DNA of 64,000 nt from Pomphorhynchus laevis (GCA_012934845.2 WNNJ02000794.1:124001-188000); one strand, 5' to 3'. Shown: positions 49,701 through 57,664, counted from the stretch's first letter. Numbers and translations are program-made. Notes: generated by a model from the sequence alone, not told the origin.

Positions 49701-51709
49701 AAGTGGTTTCAGTATGCACCCAAATTGTACCAGTACATTCATCTTTCACTAATGAAATTGGTGTTCCATATTTCTAAATAACTCATAGAAGCTCATTACA
49801 AACTATGCTCCTTATGATAACTGACCTCAACTATAAAGCGATCGTAACCTACGAGCTGTTCACTTAAAAGATTAAAAACGTAAACATAATTATTAGAGAA
49901 CAGTATAAAAACATGATGTGGTGTAGAAGCCATCGATACTGGTTGACAGTTTTCTCTCAGCTCAAAAGACGATGGATAACTAACAAATTAAAACAATTTT
50001 AGTAATTTACGGAAATTAGAGAAAGAAGAAACAACGTACAACGAAAAATAGTATCATAATTTTTGCACTTCATAAACATTTTTATATTGAGCTTATTTTT
50101 TAAACTTCATGATATTTTTTTATTCTAAAATTATATTTTATTAATATTATATATTATTTTTTCTAAAATTTATTTTTTATTAATATTATATATTATTTAT
50201 TCTAATAATATTATGCTAATATCATTTAATATAAGTTTATTGAATATAAGTTTATTTTAATATAATTTTATTGACATAACTTTATTTATTTACGTTATAA
50301 ATAGCAATAACAGTATTTAATTTCAGCTTTATTGAATCTTATATTATTTAATCACAGAGAATTGAATGTATCTCGATGATAGTTTATCAATACCGATAGT
50401 TAAGCTGCCGGAAATAATCTTCACTTAAAAATTCAGTGACATTATTGTAATAAGTAAGGGATGATACAGTCAACCTATCAAATCCGAAAAATATGTATTT
50501 ATATTTTTAATGAAACTTATGAACATGATTTGCAACACTATAACGGTAAGCATGTTTAATGACATGTTATAACTTAGCAAGTTTTCTTCGAAAAGTAGAT
50601 ATTAAGTCGATAATACTATTAATATAAAAAATAATTATAATTTAAAAGATTGAATTTCTACTTGTTGAACTTCTAAACCATTACTCAAAAGTTCTGGCAA
50701 CACTGACATTAAAAGCAAATATTGATGAAATATCACTGACATCAAAACCAAATAAATGCAAAATATTCTATTTTGGAATTTTCGAAAGCGTATGAAAAAT
50801 CATTAAACAACACAACGGCCGTATATGCAAATAATTAATTGTTATTCTTCTATAAGAGTTCTTTGCAATTAAAATTCATTTTTTTGCTCATTCGCTTCGA
50901 CTACTTTTAAAAAGTTCAATGATAAAAGTTCAGGAAAACGAAATCAAACTTATTGTGATCGATTGTAATCGATCACAATAAGTGATCGAAACGATCACTT
51001 ATTGTGATCGTTTCGAAAAAGTGAAAGTGGTTACTTAAAAGTAATATGTACATTGTATTCGCATGCCATAAATTTTTGAATATCATTAGAAAAAGGAGCA
51101 ATTTAACTGAATAAAGATCTATAATTACATTTAATTAGATAAAGTTTTATTAAATTTAATTAAATAAAGTTTTAATCCTTAGAATAGTGGCAAATAAATC
51201 CAATAATTTTTAATAATCTAACAAAATCTTAATATTGTTTATTAAAAGGCATTTCATGATTGTAATTATTATTTGTATCTGATGAATTTAAATACCGAAT
51301 CAAAATGGAAAAACTTACTTAATAATCTGATTGCGTACAAGTTGCATTGATTCAAAATCGATTTCACATTTTAAAACTCCAGGTCCTATCATCAGAAAGG
51401 CGATAACTTATTACTTTCCTTTCAGAGGTTCATTACCTGCCAACCACGTGACAATAACAGACTCGGAATTCGATTGTTGAGAAGTGCACATTCCAGTCGG
51501 CCCTTTCGGAAATTCCTTAAAATTTGCTAGTAATGCAAATAGTAAGTAGAATACTTATTAGATAATGTTTAGGAGGTATCATACTCATTTCGTTGCTTGC
51601 AAATCGATAAAAAATTTGGTCTAAAGTACTAAATTTTGAATGAGTTTCAACTTTATCTACAGCATTATCGTTATCCATAAATCCATTATCAACAAAATAG
51701 TAAAGACGA
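25246..51709 (-). CDS. VPS18: VPS18, HOPS/CORVET subunit (14 exons traced, N-terminus missing)
   Basis: VPS18 is a core RING-type subunit of the HOPS and CORVET tethers, which act in endosome-lysosome fusion. Joined coding exons in transcript order: 51709-51585, 51526-51437, 51385-51319, 49979-49826, 49773-49609, 49561-49503, 49453-49321, 47074-46946, 46899-46806, 42330-42095, 40593-40456, 40406-40272, 37985-37922, 25712-25246. All junctions have GT/AG edges and matching phases, giving about 684 residues of an expected 950 or so. Landmarks: end of the beta-propeller (QPVSMASTPHHVFILFSNN, TGTIWVHTETTLFRY), alpha-solenoid (DHDTVIDFYMRQNEY), and C-terminal RING-like CAKC...CGHTFHC. Human VPS18 aligns segment by segment from memory. 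Introns are 46-58 nt or 1.3-12.2 kb; the large ones contain the transposons listed here. The first 250-300 residues were not found with confidence. No damage is seen. Confidence 0.85.
26335..27055 (+). mobile_element. N-terminal part of the PLE RT (two overlapping fragments)
   Basis: One frame (26490-27050) gives ICTHNLELIENCELRKLL, KGYKYRLN, and later NYIITTIDKASNNFVFICKK. These are the conserved upstream blocks of this RT group (T-x-N/D-L-x-I-x-N-x-x-L-R, and D-K-x-x-x). An internally deleted second copy precedes it at 26335-26480 and repeats GTCTTCATATGCAAAAAGC. This is the part missing from the 3' copies, so it shows the full protein was longer. Lies in the last VPS18 intron. Confidence 0.65.
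27076..28640 (-). mobile_element. Mosaic of LINE remnants (RTE-like)
   Basis: Minus strand. The 3' end encodes DRDVWSSLVRLLPPRPDTR, then a stop and a (TTG)n-like tail. Next, RIQANEMRFLRGVTGLSLKD belongs to the same element type as 33.5-36.9 kb. Further in, two similar blocks (27466-27605 and 27955-28085) encode SSGPRHHTGQTLKKK, a typical C-terminal end of RTE-type ORFs. 28059-28450 gives FRYFGST, ALCDPKIN, AECWPMFK and MLMWTADVTRLDYIRN, from a second RTE-like element. Frames are broken throughout. Confidence 0.7.
28850..29336 (+). repeat. 165-bp tandem repeat, three copies
   Basis: ACACTGTAATATTGATTTAG starts at 28894, 29059 and 29224, an exact 165-bp period, with GCTGATATTACTAGCTA ending each unit. 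Copies 1-2 are closest. The third diverges and runs into different sequence at 29337. Confidence 0.9.
29337..30329. other. Intronic AT-rich sequence with a small GC-richer patch
   Basis: 29337-29480 is GC-richer, with a plus frame reading LVLDLPLGRVLSDKSPRG. I do not recognise it, and it may be a repeat fragment. The rest is AT-rich. Confidence 0.35.
30330..30770. mobile_element. Family-A ribozyme repeats, inverted pair
   Basis: A minus-strand copy (30330-30540) and a plus-strand copy (30600-30770), arranged back to back. The plus copy lacks the GAAA strand and begins at GTAGTTCACC, keeping CTGATGAGTGCTGCCGG, GATCGTCTAGGAG and the tail TTTGGTAAAATTCTTGATT. Confidence 0.7.
30456..30530 (-). 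ncRNA. Hammerhead-core RNA, unusual order (family A, diverged)
   Basis: GAAAC, CTGATGA and GTC are kept. Helix II is reduced to about four pairs (GGCA/TGCC). Helix III CTGATGGTA/AACCATCAG remains. Confidence 0.5.
30775..31105 (+). mobile_element. RTE-type LINE reverse-transcriptase fragment
   Basis: Plus-strand frame reads VDITTAVNSLKSSKASGPDG, LPKLLKASG, WLHKLFCDIWEQKRIPGDWE, which is RT motif 1-2 of LINEs (K-A-x-G-P-D-G and W). Cut off abruptly at 31105. Confidence 0.8.
31106..33523. other. Intronic AT-rich sequence with repeats
   Basis: 31755-31850 is a fragment related to the SINE end at 19.45 kb. 32280-32460 and 32757-32945 are direct repeats (AAGTATAAGGCAAGGAAATA). 33098-33146 is a hairpin with GGCCTTACTGCACAC and its complement. 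No exon found. Confidence 0.5.
33524..36915 (+). mobile_element. LINE (non-LTR retrotransposon), nearly full length, dead
   Basis: 5' region 33524-34040 is GC-richer. The endonuclease follows (GIGILISPRLSFVVE at 34074-34325; ILLGNFNDHVGS near 34395). RT: GVPIFKNGDRRVCSNYQGIT (about 35555), EGQCGFRPGRGTADL (about 35690), CFIDLEDAFDRVP (35792), GIRQGCLLTPILF (about 35970). The LFADD site reads LFPND, so catalysis is lost. C-terminal part: LSVYHAIFVPILTYGYE, IQATEIRFLRGVVGLS, SLVRALPPRPDTRNS. Several stops and frameshifts split it. The short tail TTGCTGTTG after 36890 parallels the (TTG)-rich tail at 27.1 kb. Inserted in the last VPS18 intron on the opposite strand. Confidence 0.85.
36916..37921. 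other. Intronic AT-rich sequence
   Basis: No repeat recognised apart from short AAAGTCTAGTCGA-like motifs shared with 32.6 kb. Confidence 0.4.
37922..37985 (-). CDS. VPS18: VPS18 exon 13 of those traced
   Basis: 64 bp, acceptor TTTTATTTTAAAG, donor CAT followed by GTATTA, phase 0 in and 1 out. Encodes IDLRTAINQAKKIESRDDYIS. Position and phases fit between the exon at 40.3 kb and the last exon. Confidence 0.7.
38998..39345 (-). mobile_element. PLE 3' tail, minus strand
   Basis: Complete 3' region without RT, from CTCAGTTAGCTGATT to the AAATACGT hairpin. The ribozyme-like block has one changed arm (CAGCTATG instead of CTGCTATG). Confidence 0.75.
39383..40030 (-). mobile_element. Penelope-like element copy P4, 5' truncated with snap-back end
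   Basis: 3' region plus the end of the RT (HEHSCIPYNIKYNTLNNEIL to LSGKFLWMDNK, 39742-39999). The truncated 5' end carries a 46-bp perfect inverted repeat (39985-40030), so the last RT bases are copied back in reverse. The stem I cleavage position reads GTT. It lies in tandem with the tail at 38998. Confidence 0.8.
40272..40406 (-). CDS. VPS18: VPS18 exon 12 of those traced
   Basis: 135 bp, phase 0 to 0, encoding NANRKIQFSMDIIVLML and YGILFSLYSCLNLSLA. Corresponds to the YDLKYALRLC...VYKVLELYEEAV region of VPS18. Separated from exon 11 by a 49-nt intron. Confidence 0.8.
40456..40593 (-). CDS. VPS18: VPS18 exon 11 of those traced
   Basis: 138 bp, phase 0 to 0. Encodes MCDYIEYTIYELLEPN and VHDLLLTIYIRFNFVDKLE, matching the IRYMEFCV...HNYLLSLYARG...LLAYLE segment of VPS18. 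Confidence 0.85.
41075..41152 (+). ncRNA. Hammerhead-core RNA, unusual order, decayed (family D)
   Basis: GGCAGCTGAAATGTCATCG and CTATGAGCGCTGCCG keep helix II. CTGATGA has become CTATGA and the GTC strand is damaged. Confidence 0.45.
41440..41514 (+). ncRNA. Hammerhead-core RNA, unusual order (family D)
   Basis: GAAA 41447-41450, CTGATGA 41474-41480, cleavage C 41504. Helix II GGCAGC/GCTGCC with C41446-G41481. Helix III ACGTCA (41450-41455) with TGACGT (41498-41503), plus GAGATG (41458-41463) with CATCTC (41492-41497). Helix I begins TAG/CTA with an internal loop. Helix III shares almost no sequence with families A and C yet pairs fully, strong evidence that pairing is selected. Confidence 0.6.
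42095..42330 (-). CDS. VPS18: VPS18 exon 10 of those traced
   Basis: 236 bp, acceptor TTTTAATTTTGTCCTCTAG (strong polypyrimidine), donor CAG followed by GTAAAT, phase 1 in and 0 out. Encodes DHDTVIDFYMRQNEYVLAA and FFYKYCTNRKIMFARFEDII, matching the RVVAYHCQHEAYEEAL...FYKFSPILIRHIP region of VPS18. Confidence 0.9.
42960..44230 (-). mobile_element. Penelope-like element copy P5, most complete RT
   Basis: Minus strand from the 3' end (CTCAGTTAGCTGATTTG) through the ribozyme-like block (about 43170-43240). RT pieces are 43311-43652 and 43692-43991, the latter open up to about 44214 and so including motif A (TYDFSTLYTNLDL). One frameshift separates the two RT pieces near 43670. Sits in the 4.5-kb VPS18 intron 9. 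Shares its upstream flank with P2 in inverted orientation. Confidence 0.85.
44831..46084. repeat. 627-bp tandem duplication
   Basis: 44831-45457 and 45458-46084 appear identical by eye. Each unit contains the AAACGGTTTATAC flank repeats and a 75-bp piece of the PLE RT (45218-45292 and 45845-45919). Lack of visible differences implies a recent event or an assembly artefact. Confidence 0.85.
46390..46570 (-). mobile_element. Fragment of hammerhead SINE with hairpin
   Basis: Related to 19640-19710: minus strand GTCGT-CACA-ATGAC helix II followed by TAAAC in place of GAAAC. Next to it is a hairpin with 20-bp arms (CTCCACTATTATTGTTAAA) at 46520-46565. The plus-strand frame here is not a gene. Confidence 0.5.
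46806..46899 (-). CDS. VPS18: VPS18 exon 9 of those traced
   Basis: 94 bp, acceptor TGTTTGCTGTAG, donor GTAAGA, phase 0 in and 1 out. Encodes STVYKLICQREVYDIGVIIA, matching FASRASIHELLASHGDTEHM of VPS18. Confidence 0.85.
46946..47074 (-). CDS. VPS18: VPS18 exon 8 of those traced
   Basis: 129 bp, phase 0 to 0, acceptor TATATTTTATTCTAG, donor GTAAAC. Encodes KDIHRNAIATTIISVYINDY, matching ERTQATLLTTWLTELYLSRL of VPS18. 46-nt intron to the next exon. Confidence 0.85.
47880..49035 (+). mobile_element. Cluster of old PLE 3' tails
   Basis: Fragments at 47880-48110, 48145-48530, 48590-48720 and 48995-49035, all plus strand, each ending in forms of CTCAGTTATCTGATCTGATT. They form an older subfamily. 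The 48145 copy keeps a ribozyme-like block whose helix I has changed in a compensated way. Confidence 0.7.
48198..48262 (+). ncRNA. Hammerhead-core RNA, unusual order, older PLE subfamily
   Basis: GTC triplet with C at 48209, GATGAA (48210-48215), GGAGG, TC, GAAA (48225-48228), TTCATT (48240-48245), CTGATAA (48246-48252), CCTCT. Helix I is GATGAA/TTCATT where the young copies have GAGGA/TCCTC, including a G-C to T-A exchange. Core A is changed (CTGATAA). Confidence 0.45.
49321..49453 (-). CDS. VPS18: VPS18 exon 7 of those traced
   Basis: 133 bp, phase 2 in and 0 out, donor CAG followed by GTAAGC. Encodes SYEKLPGCLAQSAKDF and NNILLIEYLICKLRLIQ, matching QSYFEEIALKF...ALAEFLQRKL of VPS18. Confidence 0.8.
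49503..49561 (-). CDS. VPS18: VPS18 exon 6 of those traced
   Basis: 59 bp, phase 0 in and 2 out, encoding KTGQVSVVKSLESDFLLQI. Small exon between 47- and 49-nt introns. Joins to give LLQIQSYEKLP. Confidence 0.7.
49609..49773 (-). CDS. VPS18: VPS18 exon 5 of those traced
   Basis: 165 bp, phase 0 to 0. Encodes KYGTPISLVKDECTGTIWVH and TETTLFRYRI, matching KFGPLKHMVKDSSTGQLWAY and TERAVFRYHV of VPS18, then WIVYLRDKRFNDAINAC against WRTYLDMNRFDLAKEYC. This exon identifies the gene. Confidence 0.92.
49826..49979 (-). CDS. VPS18: VPS18 exon 4 of those traced
   Basis: 154 bp, phase 2 in and 0 out. Encodes QPVSMASTPHHVFILFSNN and VYVFNLLSEQLVGYDRFIVE, the last blade of the propeller in VPS18. Confidence 0.85.
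50948..51015. repeat. Two adjacent overlapping-sequence palindromes
   Basis: 50948-50983: arms ACTTATTGTGATCGATT and complement around GT. 50987-51015: arms CGAAACGATCAC and complement around TTATT. The two share the ATCACTTATTGTGATCG motif. Lies in VPS18 intron 3. Confidence 0.9.
51319..51385 (-). CDS. VPS18: VPS18 exon 3 of those traced
   Basis: 67 bp, phase 1 in and 2 out, donor GTAAGT. Encodes PGVLKCEIDFESMQLVRNQI, matching GDGVLYGALDCGRPDSLLSE of VPS18. Confidence 0.75.
51437..51526 (-). CDS. VPS18: VPS18 exon 2 of those traced
   Basis: 90 bp, phase 1 in and 1 out. Encodes NFKEFPKGPTGM and VIVTWLAG, matching FREFPSNLG and AFAWMMGDG of VPS18. Confidence 0.75.
51585..51709 (-). CDS. VPS18: VPS18 exon 1 of those traced (internal, upstream exons missing)
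   Basis: 125 bp, acceptor TTACTCTTTTAAG, donor ATGA followed by GTATGA, phase 2 in and 1 out. Encodes RLYYFVDNGF and FSTLDQIFYRFASNEM, matching RLFQFIG...FSGLFAAYTDH of VPS18. The acceptor choice is the least certain of the set. Confidence 0.65.
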
Positions 51710-51882
51710 CTTAAAAGAGTAAGGTAGTTTACCAAAAGCGATTATATACAGTACATACTTGTTAGCATAATACTGACTTAGCTATATAAGAGCAAAATAT
51801 ATCGATATTTATACATTGCATTTAACTAATGGTGACGTTGTAAATACGAAATAATTAACTTAATACAAAATAATTATCACGA

Positions 51883-52180
51883 ACAGGAAAGTTTAAACAT
51901 GCATGCGGTTTTACTAACTACGTCGAAAAGCTTAACCGGGGTGCGCCTACCACAGACGCCTCCAATTGGGTGTTATGACCTTAGTCTACTCATCACTACA
52001 CGGTGGCCTCATCAGTGTGGCCCTGTAGCTACTCAACTTCGACGGTAAGACCTCTGACAGGAAATCGTGCACTTAGCGATTTCCTTTCAGATGTTCACTT
52101 GATGAAGATCAAGTACTGTCAAAGTTATGTAGCTACAGAGCCACACTAATGAGGCCACCCTGTAGTTATGATTGTATACA
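51883..52180. mobile_element. Ribozyme-bearing short repeat, family Z, copy 2, inverted ends
   Basis: Minus-strand hammerhead block at 51944-52025 and a plus-strand partial block at about 52110-52170 (GTAGCTACAGAGCCACACTAATGAGGCC) face away from each other. Related to 10081-10400. Confidence 0.65.
51944..52025 (-). ncRNA. Type I hammerhead ribozyme (family Z), GAAA decayed
   Basis: Minus strand: CCACA (helix I), CTGATGA, GGCC...GGTC helix II, ATAAC where GAAAC is expected, helix III closing GGCGT, then C (GTC) and TGTGG pairing with CCACA. Complements the 10.2 kb copy, which keeps GAAAC but lost the GTC. Confidence 0.6.
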
Positions 52181-52515
52181 GTATCAATTCGAAATAATAA
52201 AGTTAGAAGAAAAACTAAACAATTAGTGAGTTCAGCAACTTTGATATCTGTGTGCAAAAAAAAGCGATTATCACAAACAACTAGCATAAATTACATTAAA
52301 TGAAGTAAACTTCTAAAGGTATTAGATTAGCTACAAGCAAAATATAATATTAAAATTAATATTAAAATATAAGCTGATATGTTATTGATTGATAATATTG
52401 TATAATTAATATTTTATCAAAATTTCTAAATTGTTTTTTTTTCTATAATTTTTTCAATATACTTGACTATTTGTTCCACGTAATAAATCATTATTTTGTT
52501 TCTCATTTAATTACT

Positions 52516-52844
52516 TTAACTTCTATTATTTCGATTTCCCTCATTGCGCCAATGCTGATCTTTCCACTCGTCCATATCGCGCTTATGTTTGACATATTCA
52601 TCATCATCTTTATCTATCGCATTGTCTATATTGACTTGGATTTCTTCATCAGTTAGTGGATTTTTCTTTTCGCTATTTGATGACGGTAGTTGATGGCAGT
52701 GACTCCAAGGTCTTTTAAACGGTCGTAAAATTGTTCAATACTTAATGTCGGCAAAGATGGATAACCGGCTCCGAGCACCTTACACGCCCGATCCTGCCTT
52801 GTTGTCAGTAATGTAAATGGTGTTATCGGCTTATTATTTTTCAA
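52516..52844 (-). pseudogene. TAP42/IGBP1 (alpha4)-like C-terminal fragment, frameshifted
   Basis: TAP42/alpha4 binds PP2A-type phosphatase catalytic subunits. The first frame reads PITPFTLLTTRQDRACKVLG, then [20 protein letters not shown], matching the KPFTLTRN...[20 protein letters not shown] region of the family. After about 60 residues a one-base shift is needed to continue as NPLTDEEIQVNIDNAIDKDD and RDMDEWKDQHWRNEGNRNN, the family's acidic C-terminus with the R-x-W-D-D-W-K-D-x-H-x-R-G-x-G-N-R motif. No intron separates the parts. An AATAATAAG before the fragment could be an acceptor. It is either a retro-copy or the last exon of a gene with a recent frameshift or sequencing error. Confidence 0.7.
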
Positions 52845-53489
52845 TATAATATTTTACAATATAATATTTTATATTTTATAATATTTATCATTTATTGATT
52901 AATAATTTTATATAAATAATTTTAATATATAATAATATATAATTTATATAAATATTTAATATTTATAATAAATATTGATAAAATCGTACGTAGCCATTTC
53001 AGTCAATACGGCGTTGTGAGCGATCTCATAAAACGAAATTGTGTTAGAAAAATTCTATAACATTTGCCAGTTATTCGACAATACGAGAAGGAAAGGAGTT
53101 TTATTTAATTGGATATAGGTATGTGGTAAAAACACATTTAATTTGTTTTATTTAACTAAAAATATTCATAAAGAATTAATGAAGCTGAATCAAAGATAGA
53201 AGGAAAATTTTATTTGATATGTCTCTAACCTCTTTTAGCATCTTCTGAAAATAACAATCTGATTGAAATTTTCTGATCCAGCTCCAATAATTCTTTACCA
53301 ACAATGAATCATTATAAACCATATAAAATTATATAAAAAATTCAATAAAAGCTACTAATATTTCTCAATAGACATCTTCGCAATAAATCAATTGGTTCTA
53401 ATTATCGCTATTATTAATTAATAAATGTTATAATATTAATAATTAATTATATTAGTATTAATATTATTAATACTAATAACATACAAAAA
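52845..53489. other. AT-rich sequence with a small shared motif
   Basis: 53213-53298 holds CTAACCTCTTTTAGC and GATCCAGCTCCAATAATTC, both recurring near 59.97-60.22 kb after the LINE. No gene. Confidence 0.45.
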
Positions 53490-56400
53490 AACACATACAC
53501 GACGACCGAAAGAAGAACAGCGATGACCGAACATCGACAACCGTACGAAGAAGAAAGAACAGCACACAAAGAACAGCGACGACTTTCTAACTTTTCCGAA
53601 CATTCGAACGACAACCGAACAAGCTGTCGACAATCGAACGAGCTGTTGACTACCGAACGATCTGTCGACAACCCAGCGATCTGTCGACAACCTACATATC
53701 TGTCGACAACCGAACGACATTCGAACGACAACTGATTATTGCGTTCGCGCATCAATGAAATCGACGACTCGATGTTGCCCATGCAACGGTCCGAACTCAA
53801 TTTGCAGAAGCTGCTCGTGTGCCAAGTCAGGTCGGACTTGCATTAATTGTCTTGCTCGAAATTGCTCTAATCGTACCAACGACATCTTGAACACTCAGAA
53901 CTTAAACAATAATAAAATTTCGTGTTCAAGCAATCTTCTTGACTCTTCGTTACGGTCGGATGATACTCCGGAATACGTAAATTTGGAAATAAAATGTTCC
54001 TCCTCAGAATGTCCACTTTACACTCTAATTAAAGCGCCTCGCAGGATATCTAAGGATTTCTTCCGACAGGACTTCCTCTGTAGATTTTGCAGCATGCGCA
54101 AATTTTCTTCTTTCCAAATCAAGCTTAACGAAGCTCGCGCTACGATAACGCAATTAGAAAAATAAGTTTGTACCTTAAAGATTTCTCGCTCTAAGTCAAA
54201 TGTACCTGTATCGCAAATTCCCCCACCACTACAAACTTTCGCTAGCATTGTTAAGAGGGAAGTGGCTCGTTCAGTTATTGCAACTTCTCAAGCCTCAAAA
54301 GCGTCGAATTCGGCTCTCGAGATGGTGCAAGCATGTGATCGCAAACGACAAGGGGCCTCAAATGTCATTATACGTGGCCTCGTAGAGACTTCGGATGATT
54401 AAACTACTGTTAAAGAGCTTCTCGCATCTATCGGTGTCACATTTACCAACAATTCTCGTTTCAAGCTTCGCCGCCTGCCAAAAGAACGGATATACCTCCC
54501 TGGCTTATAGTATCTCTAGATTATGCATGTGTAACCTCTCTTATTGCCAATGCACTCGTGTTACAACATACATCGCGTTCTGACCATGTGTTCATCAGTA
54601 CAGATCTCTCAATGACCGAACGTGACGCTCAGCGGCAGCTACGAAACAATTGTACAATAGACGTACAGCCGATCCGTCACACTCCTTTAGGATACGCAAT
54701 AATAGAATTATCAGCATTTCCAACTTGAAGCCACAACCTTCTGACAACCGATGTGCTAACATTCCCTCGTCTACGATAACAACTATGATACCAGATTCCG
54801 CAGACTCTGGTAATGAGTCCGGACTAAGGCCTGCACCTAAGTCGATTTGACTAGACCCAAGCTCACATCTTATTTCTATTATACCAACACTACCTAAACC
54901 ATTTCGTCTCCTCATATATAGCGTAGAAAGTCTTAAATCTCTCGTCCATGATGGCATATCTGATTACTTCGAATCTTACGACTATGAACGCTTCCTACAC
55001 ATTTGACATATCCGCTACTTTTGCTAATCGCGATCGCCCTCCTGGCGGAATATTACTGGCCATAAATTCCACATTTGTGAATTGGACCTATCAAACTTCA
55101 GTAAACTCACTAATCGTTCACACTCCTAAGCATTCCATCGTCGTATGCTATTTTAACCCATCGTTTTTAGCTTCCGACATTCTCGATGAACAATCTCAAC
55201 TCTTCAATTTGTGCTCTATGACCTCACAATTTATAATAGCCGGTAACTTCAACGCCAGATACGCTTCTCCGCCATTTGAAAAACTACAACAACTGATCAA
55301 CTACTTTAATACTGTTAACTTGGTTATATCCATTCCCTGCAAAGTTTGGTCATATGAAGCTTTCAATGGCAGAAGTTGCATTGATTTCATTTTCTCAAAT
55401 ACCACAGTTCGCCAAATGCATCTAGACCTCGCTTCCAAATGGTCCCTATTTCGCAAACATAAGCCTGTTTCATGCATGTTTCACACACACTTAATTCCAG
55501 TTCAGCCTAAACCGAACCTATCTCGCTTCAGTCGACTTATTAAGCCTTCTTTAATAAACCACTCTGATATCAAGTACGCTATAACTATTAGTTTCTCTGG
55601 TGACTTGGAAAATAGTTACACCATCATTTGCAATACACTGCTAGCTGCTTGTACTATACGATCTAACTTTTTACCCTCTTTCATATTTCAATATAAGCCC
55701 ACGCAGATCAAGGCTTTTCAAACGGCACTAATCGCTATGTCTAAGGATCCAGAGTACACAAAATCCAAAAGAAGTGAATTCTGTCAACTACGTCACCAAT
55801 ATTGCAAGATGAAGACCAATTACCGCAATGCTCGTCTTCGTCTAGAAGAAAATAGCCGGCTACGCAAGGCGGAACGATCTCCATGGAAACTTTCGTCTTC
55901 AAATAACAAAACCGCTTCTCGCATATCGCTCTCTAAGTGGGCAGTGCATTTTAAGAACCTTCTACACTTGTCATTCAAACATGCATCTCCCCTTTCGACT
56001 AATCTAATGAGCCTTCTTACTTAGAGTAATTTCGATCCACTCAATGCACCGTTTACTATTGAAGAGCTATAAATATCCATGTTTCGTATGGATACTCACA
56101 AAGCCGCTGGTCCAGATAATCTGTGTATTGAACACATAATATCTTCATTTTCCTTTCTCTCCGGTTACTGGACCTTCTTGTTCAATTCCATTCTTTTCGG
56201 CAAACCAGTTCTTCATCCTGGAGGCGAGGATTCATCAAAGTACTTTATAACGGAAAAGTTGATCCATCCTCCGCCGACTCTTATCGTGGCATCACCCTTC
56301 TCAACCATGCATACAAATTTTTCACACACATCCTCGCAAATCGATTAATGTCATTGCGCCAATCCTTACTTCTACCAGAGCAATTTGGCTTTCGTCGCGG

Positions 56401-57244
56401 CTGCTCTACCATTGACGCTATCAAAGTGGTTCGCCATAAGGTAAAATCATGCATTGCGCGAAAATTTGCCATTTACGCTATATTCATAGACTTTAAAGCT
56501 TTCGACTCTATCAATCGTGAGCTTCTGCTGAATAAACTCGTTCAAGCCAACGTGTATGGTCGCTTCTTTCATCTTCTCTGCTCAATTTTACGTCCGAACA
56601 CACTCGGCGTCTTCGATGGCCTTCAATTCTCCGAGCCTTTAATTGCAAACCGCGGAGTCATTCAATGTGACTCATTGAGCCTACTGTTATTTTCCTTCTT
56701 TTTAGCGGATCTACCTTCATGTCTTCGTGCAAACTCCATAGATATCATATCATTTTTTATGCTGATGATCTTGTCATCATATATTGTGATCTCATGGAAT
56801 CGCAGCTTTCTCTTAATGCGTTAGATGCATTCTGTAGAATAAATCAATTAGAGGTGAATATTGAGAAATCGAAAATTATAAAATTCCGTAAGGGAGGCCC
56901 AATTCGCCGGTCAGACAAGCTATTACTTAATAATCACCCTCTAGAATTCTGTAATAACTACACCTACTTAGGTATTCTGCTTTCATCCAGATAGGTAATT
57001 CCAACTTCATCTTGACCGCAAAGCATCTAAAGTTGCAATTGCAACCTCTCATGCTTCCAACATTGGTTCACTCTCATTCGAAGGTGCTATTCGCTACTTC
57101 TGTATCATGCTTCTTCCTATAATTCAATACGGATTACCTGCATTCTGGGAAGATTTGTCTTCGTCTAACTTCGCCTAAATCGACAAGGGCCCATGGAGAT
57201 TTGTTAAACTCGTTATAGGTGTCTCTCCCGCATGTGCACTCACG
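53490..57244 (+). mobile_element. LINE with cysteine-rich N-terminus, truncated 3', dead
   Basis: 5' UTR with 21-bp tandem repeats (53611-53715). Frame 53755-54165 starts with a cysteine-rich block (CCPCNGPNSICRSCSCAKSG, then CINCLARNCSN) of a type seen at the start of some invertebrate LINE ORFs. Endonuclease 54948-55450: GGILLAI, FIIAGNFNARY, SCIDFIFSNTT. RT 56079-56994: AAGPDNLC, EQFGFRRGCSTIDAIK, YAIFIDFKAFDSINRE, NRGVIQCDSLSLLLF, FYADDLVIIY. Several frameshifts and stops. The C-terminal domain is cut at 57244, where the next LINE begins. Codon use is more balanced than the AT-rich surroundings. Confidence 0.85.
53611..53715 (+). repeat. 21-bp tandem repeats in LINE 5' region
   Basis: About five imperfect units of the form ACAACCGAACGATCTGTCG. 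Confidence 0.75.
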
Positions 57245-57664
57245 CATGTGCGGTACAGTGACCGAAGAGGTTCACCAGAGCATCTCTAGCAATAGCCCCG
57301 CAGGCCAAGAATTGACCTTCCCAATTGTCAAAGAATTCCGTGATGGGATTCGCCCTTGTCCCGAGGTTGTTAAAGGTAGTATTTGAAACTAATAGACATG
57401 CTGGATTCGTGATGTCTGTTTCGAACAAATTGCGTGGTGATATAGTTCGTATCCATCCTGATTATTCGATGGAGGAAAGAAGCATGATAAGATAAGCTAG
57501 GATTGAGTTGAATCGTCGCATTTTGGAGAAGAAAGATAACCTAGTTATTCAGGATTTTCGAGTTGTCCGGAAAAGGCCGTTTGTGCGTTGGCGTCCACTC
57601 GTAACGAGGGCGATCGCATTTGCTTCGATTGTTTGATTCCGAATGCTGATGTGCATTCTCAGGG

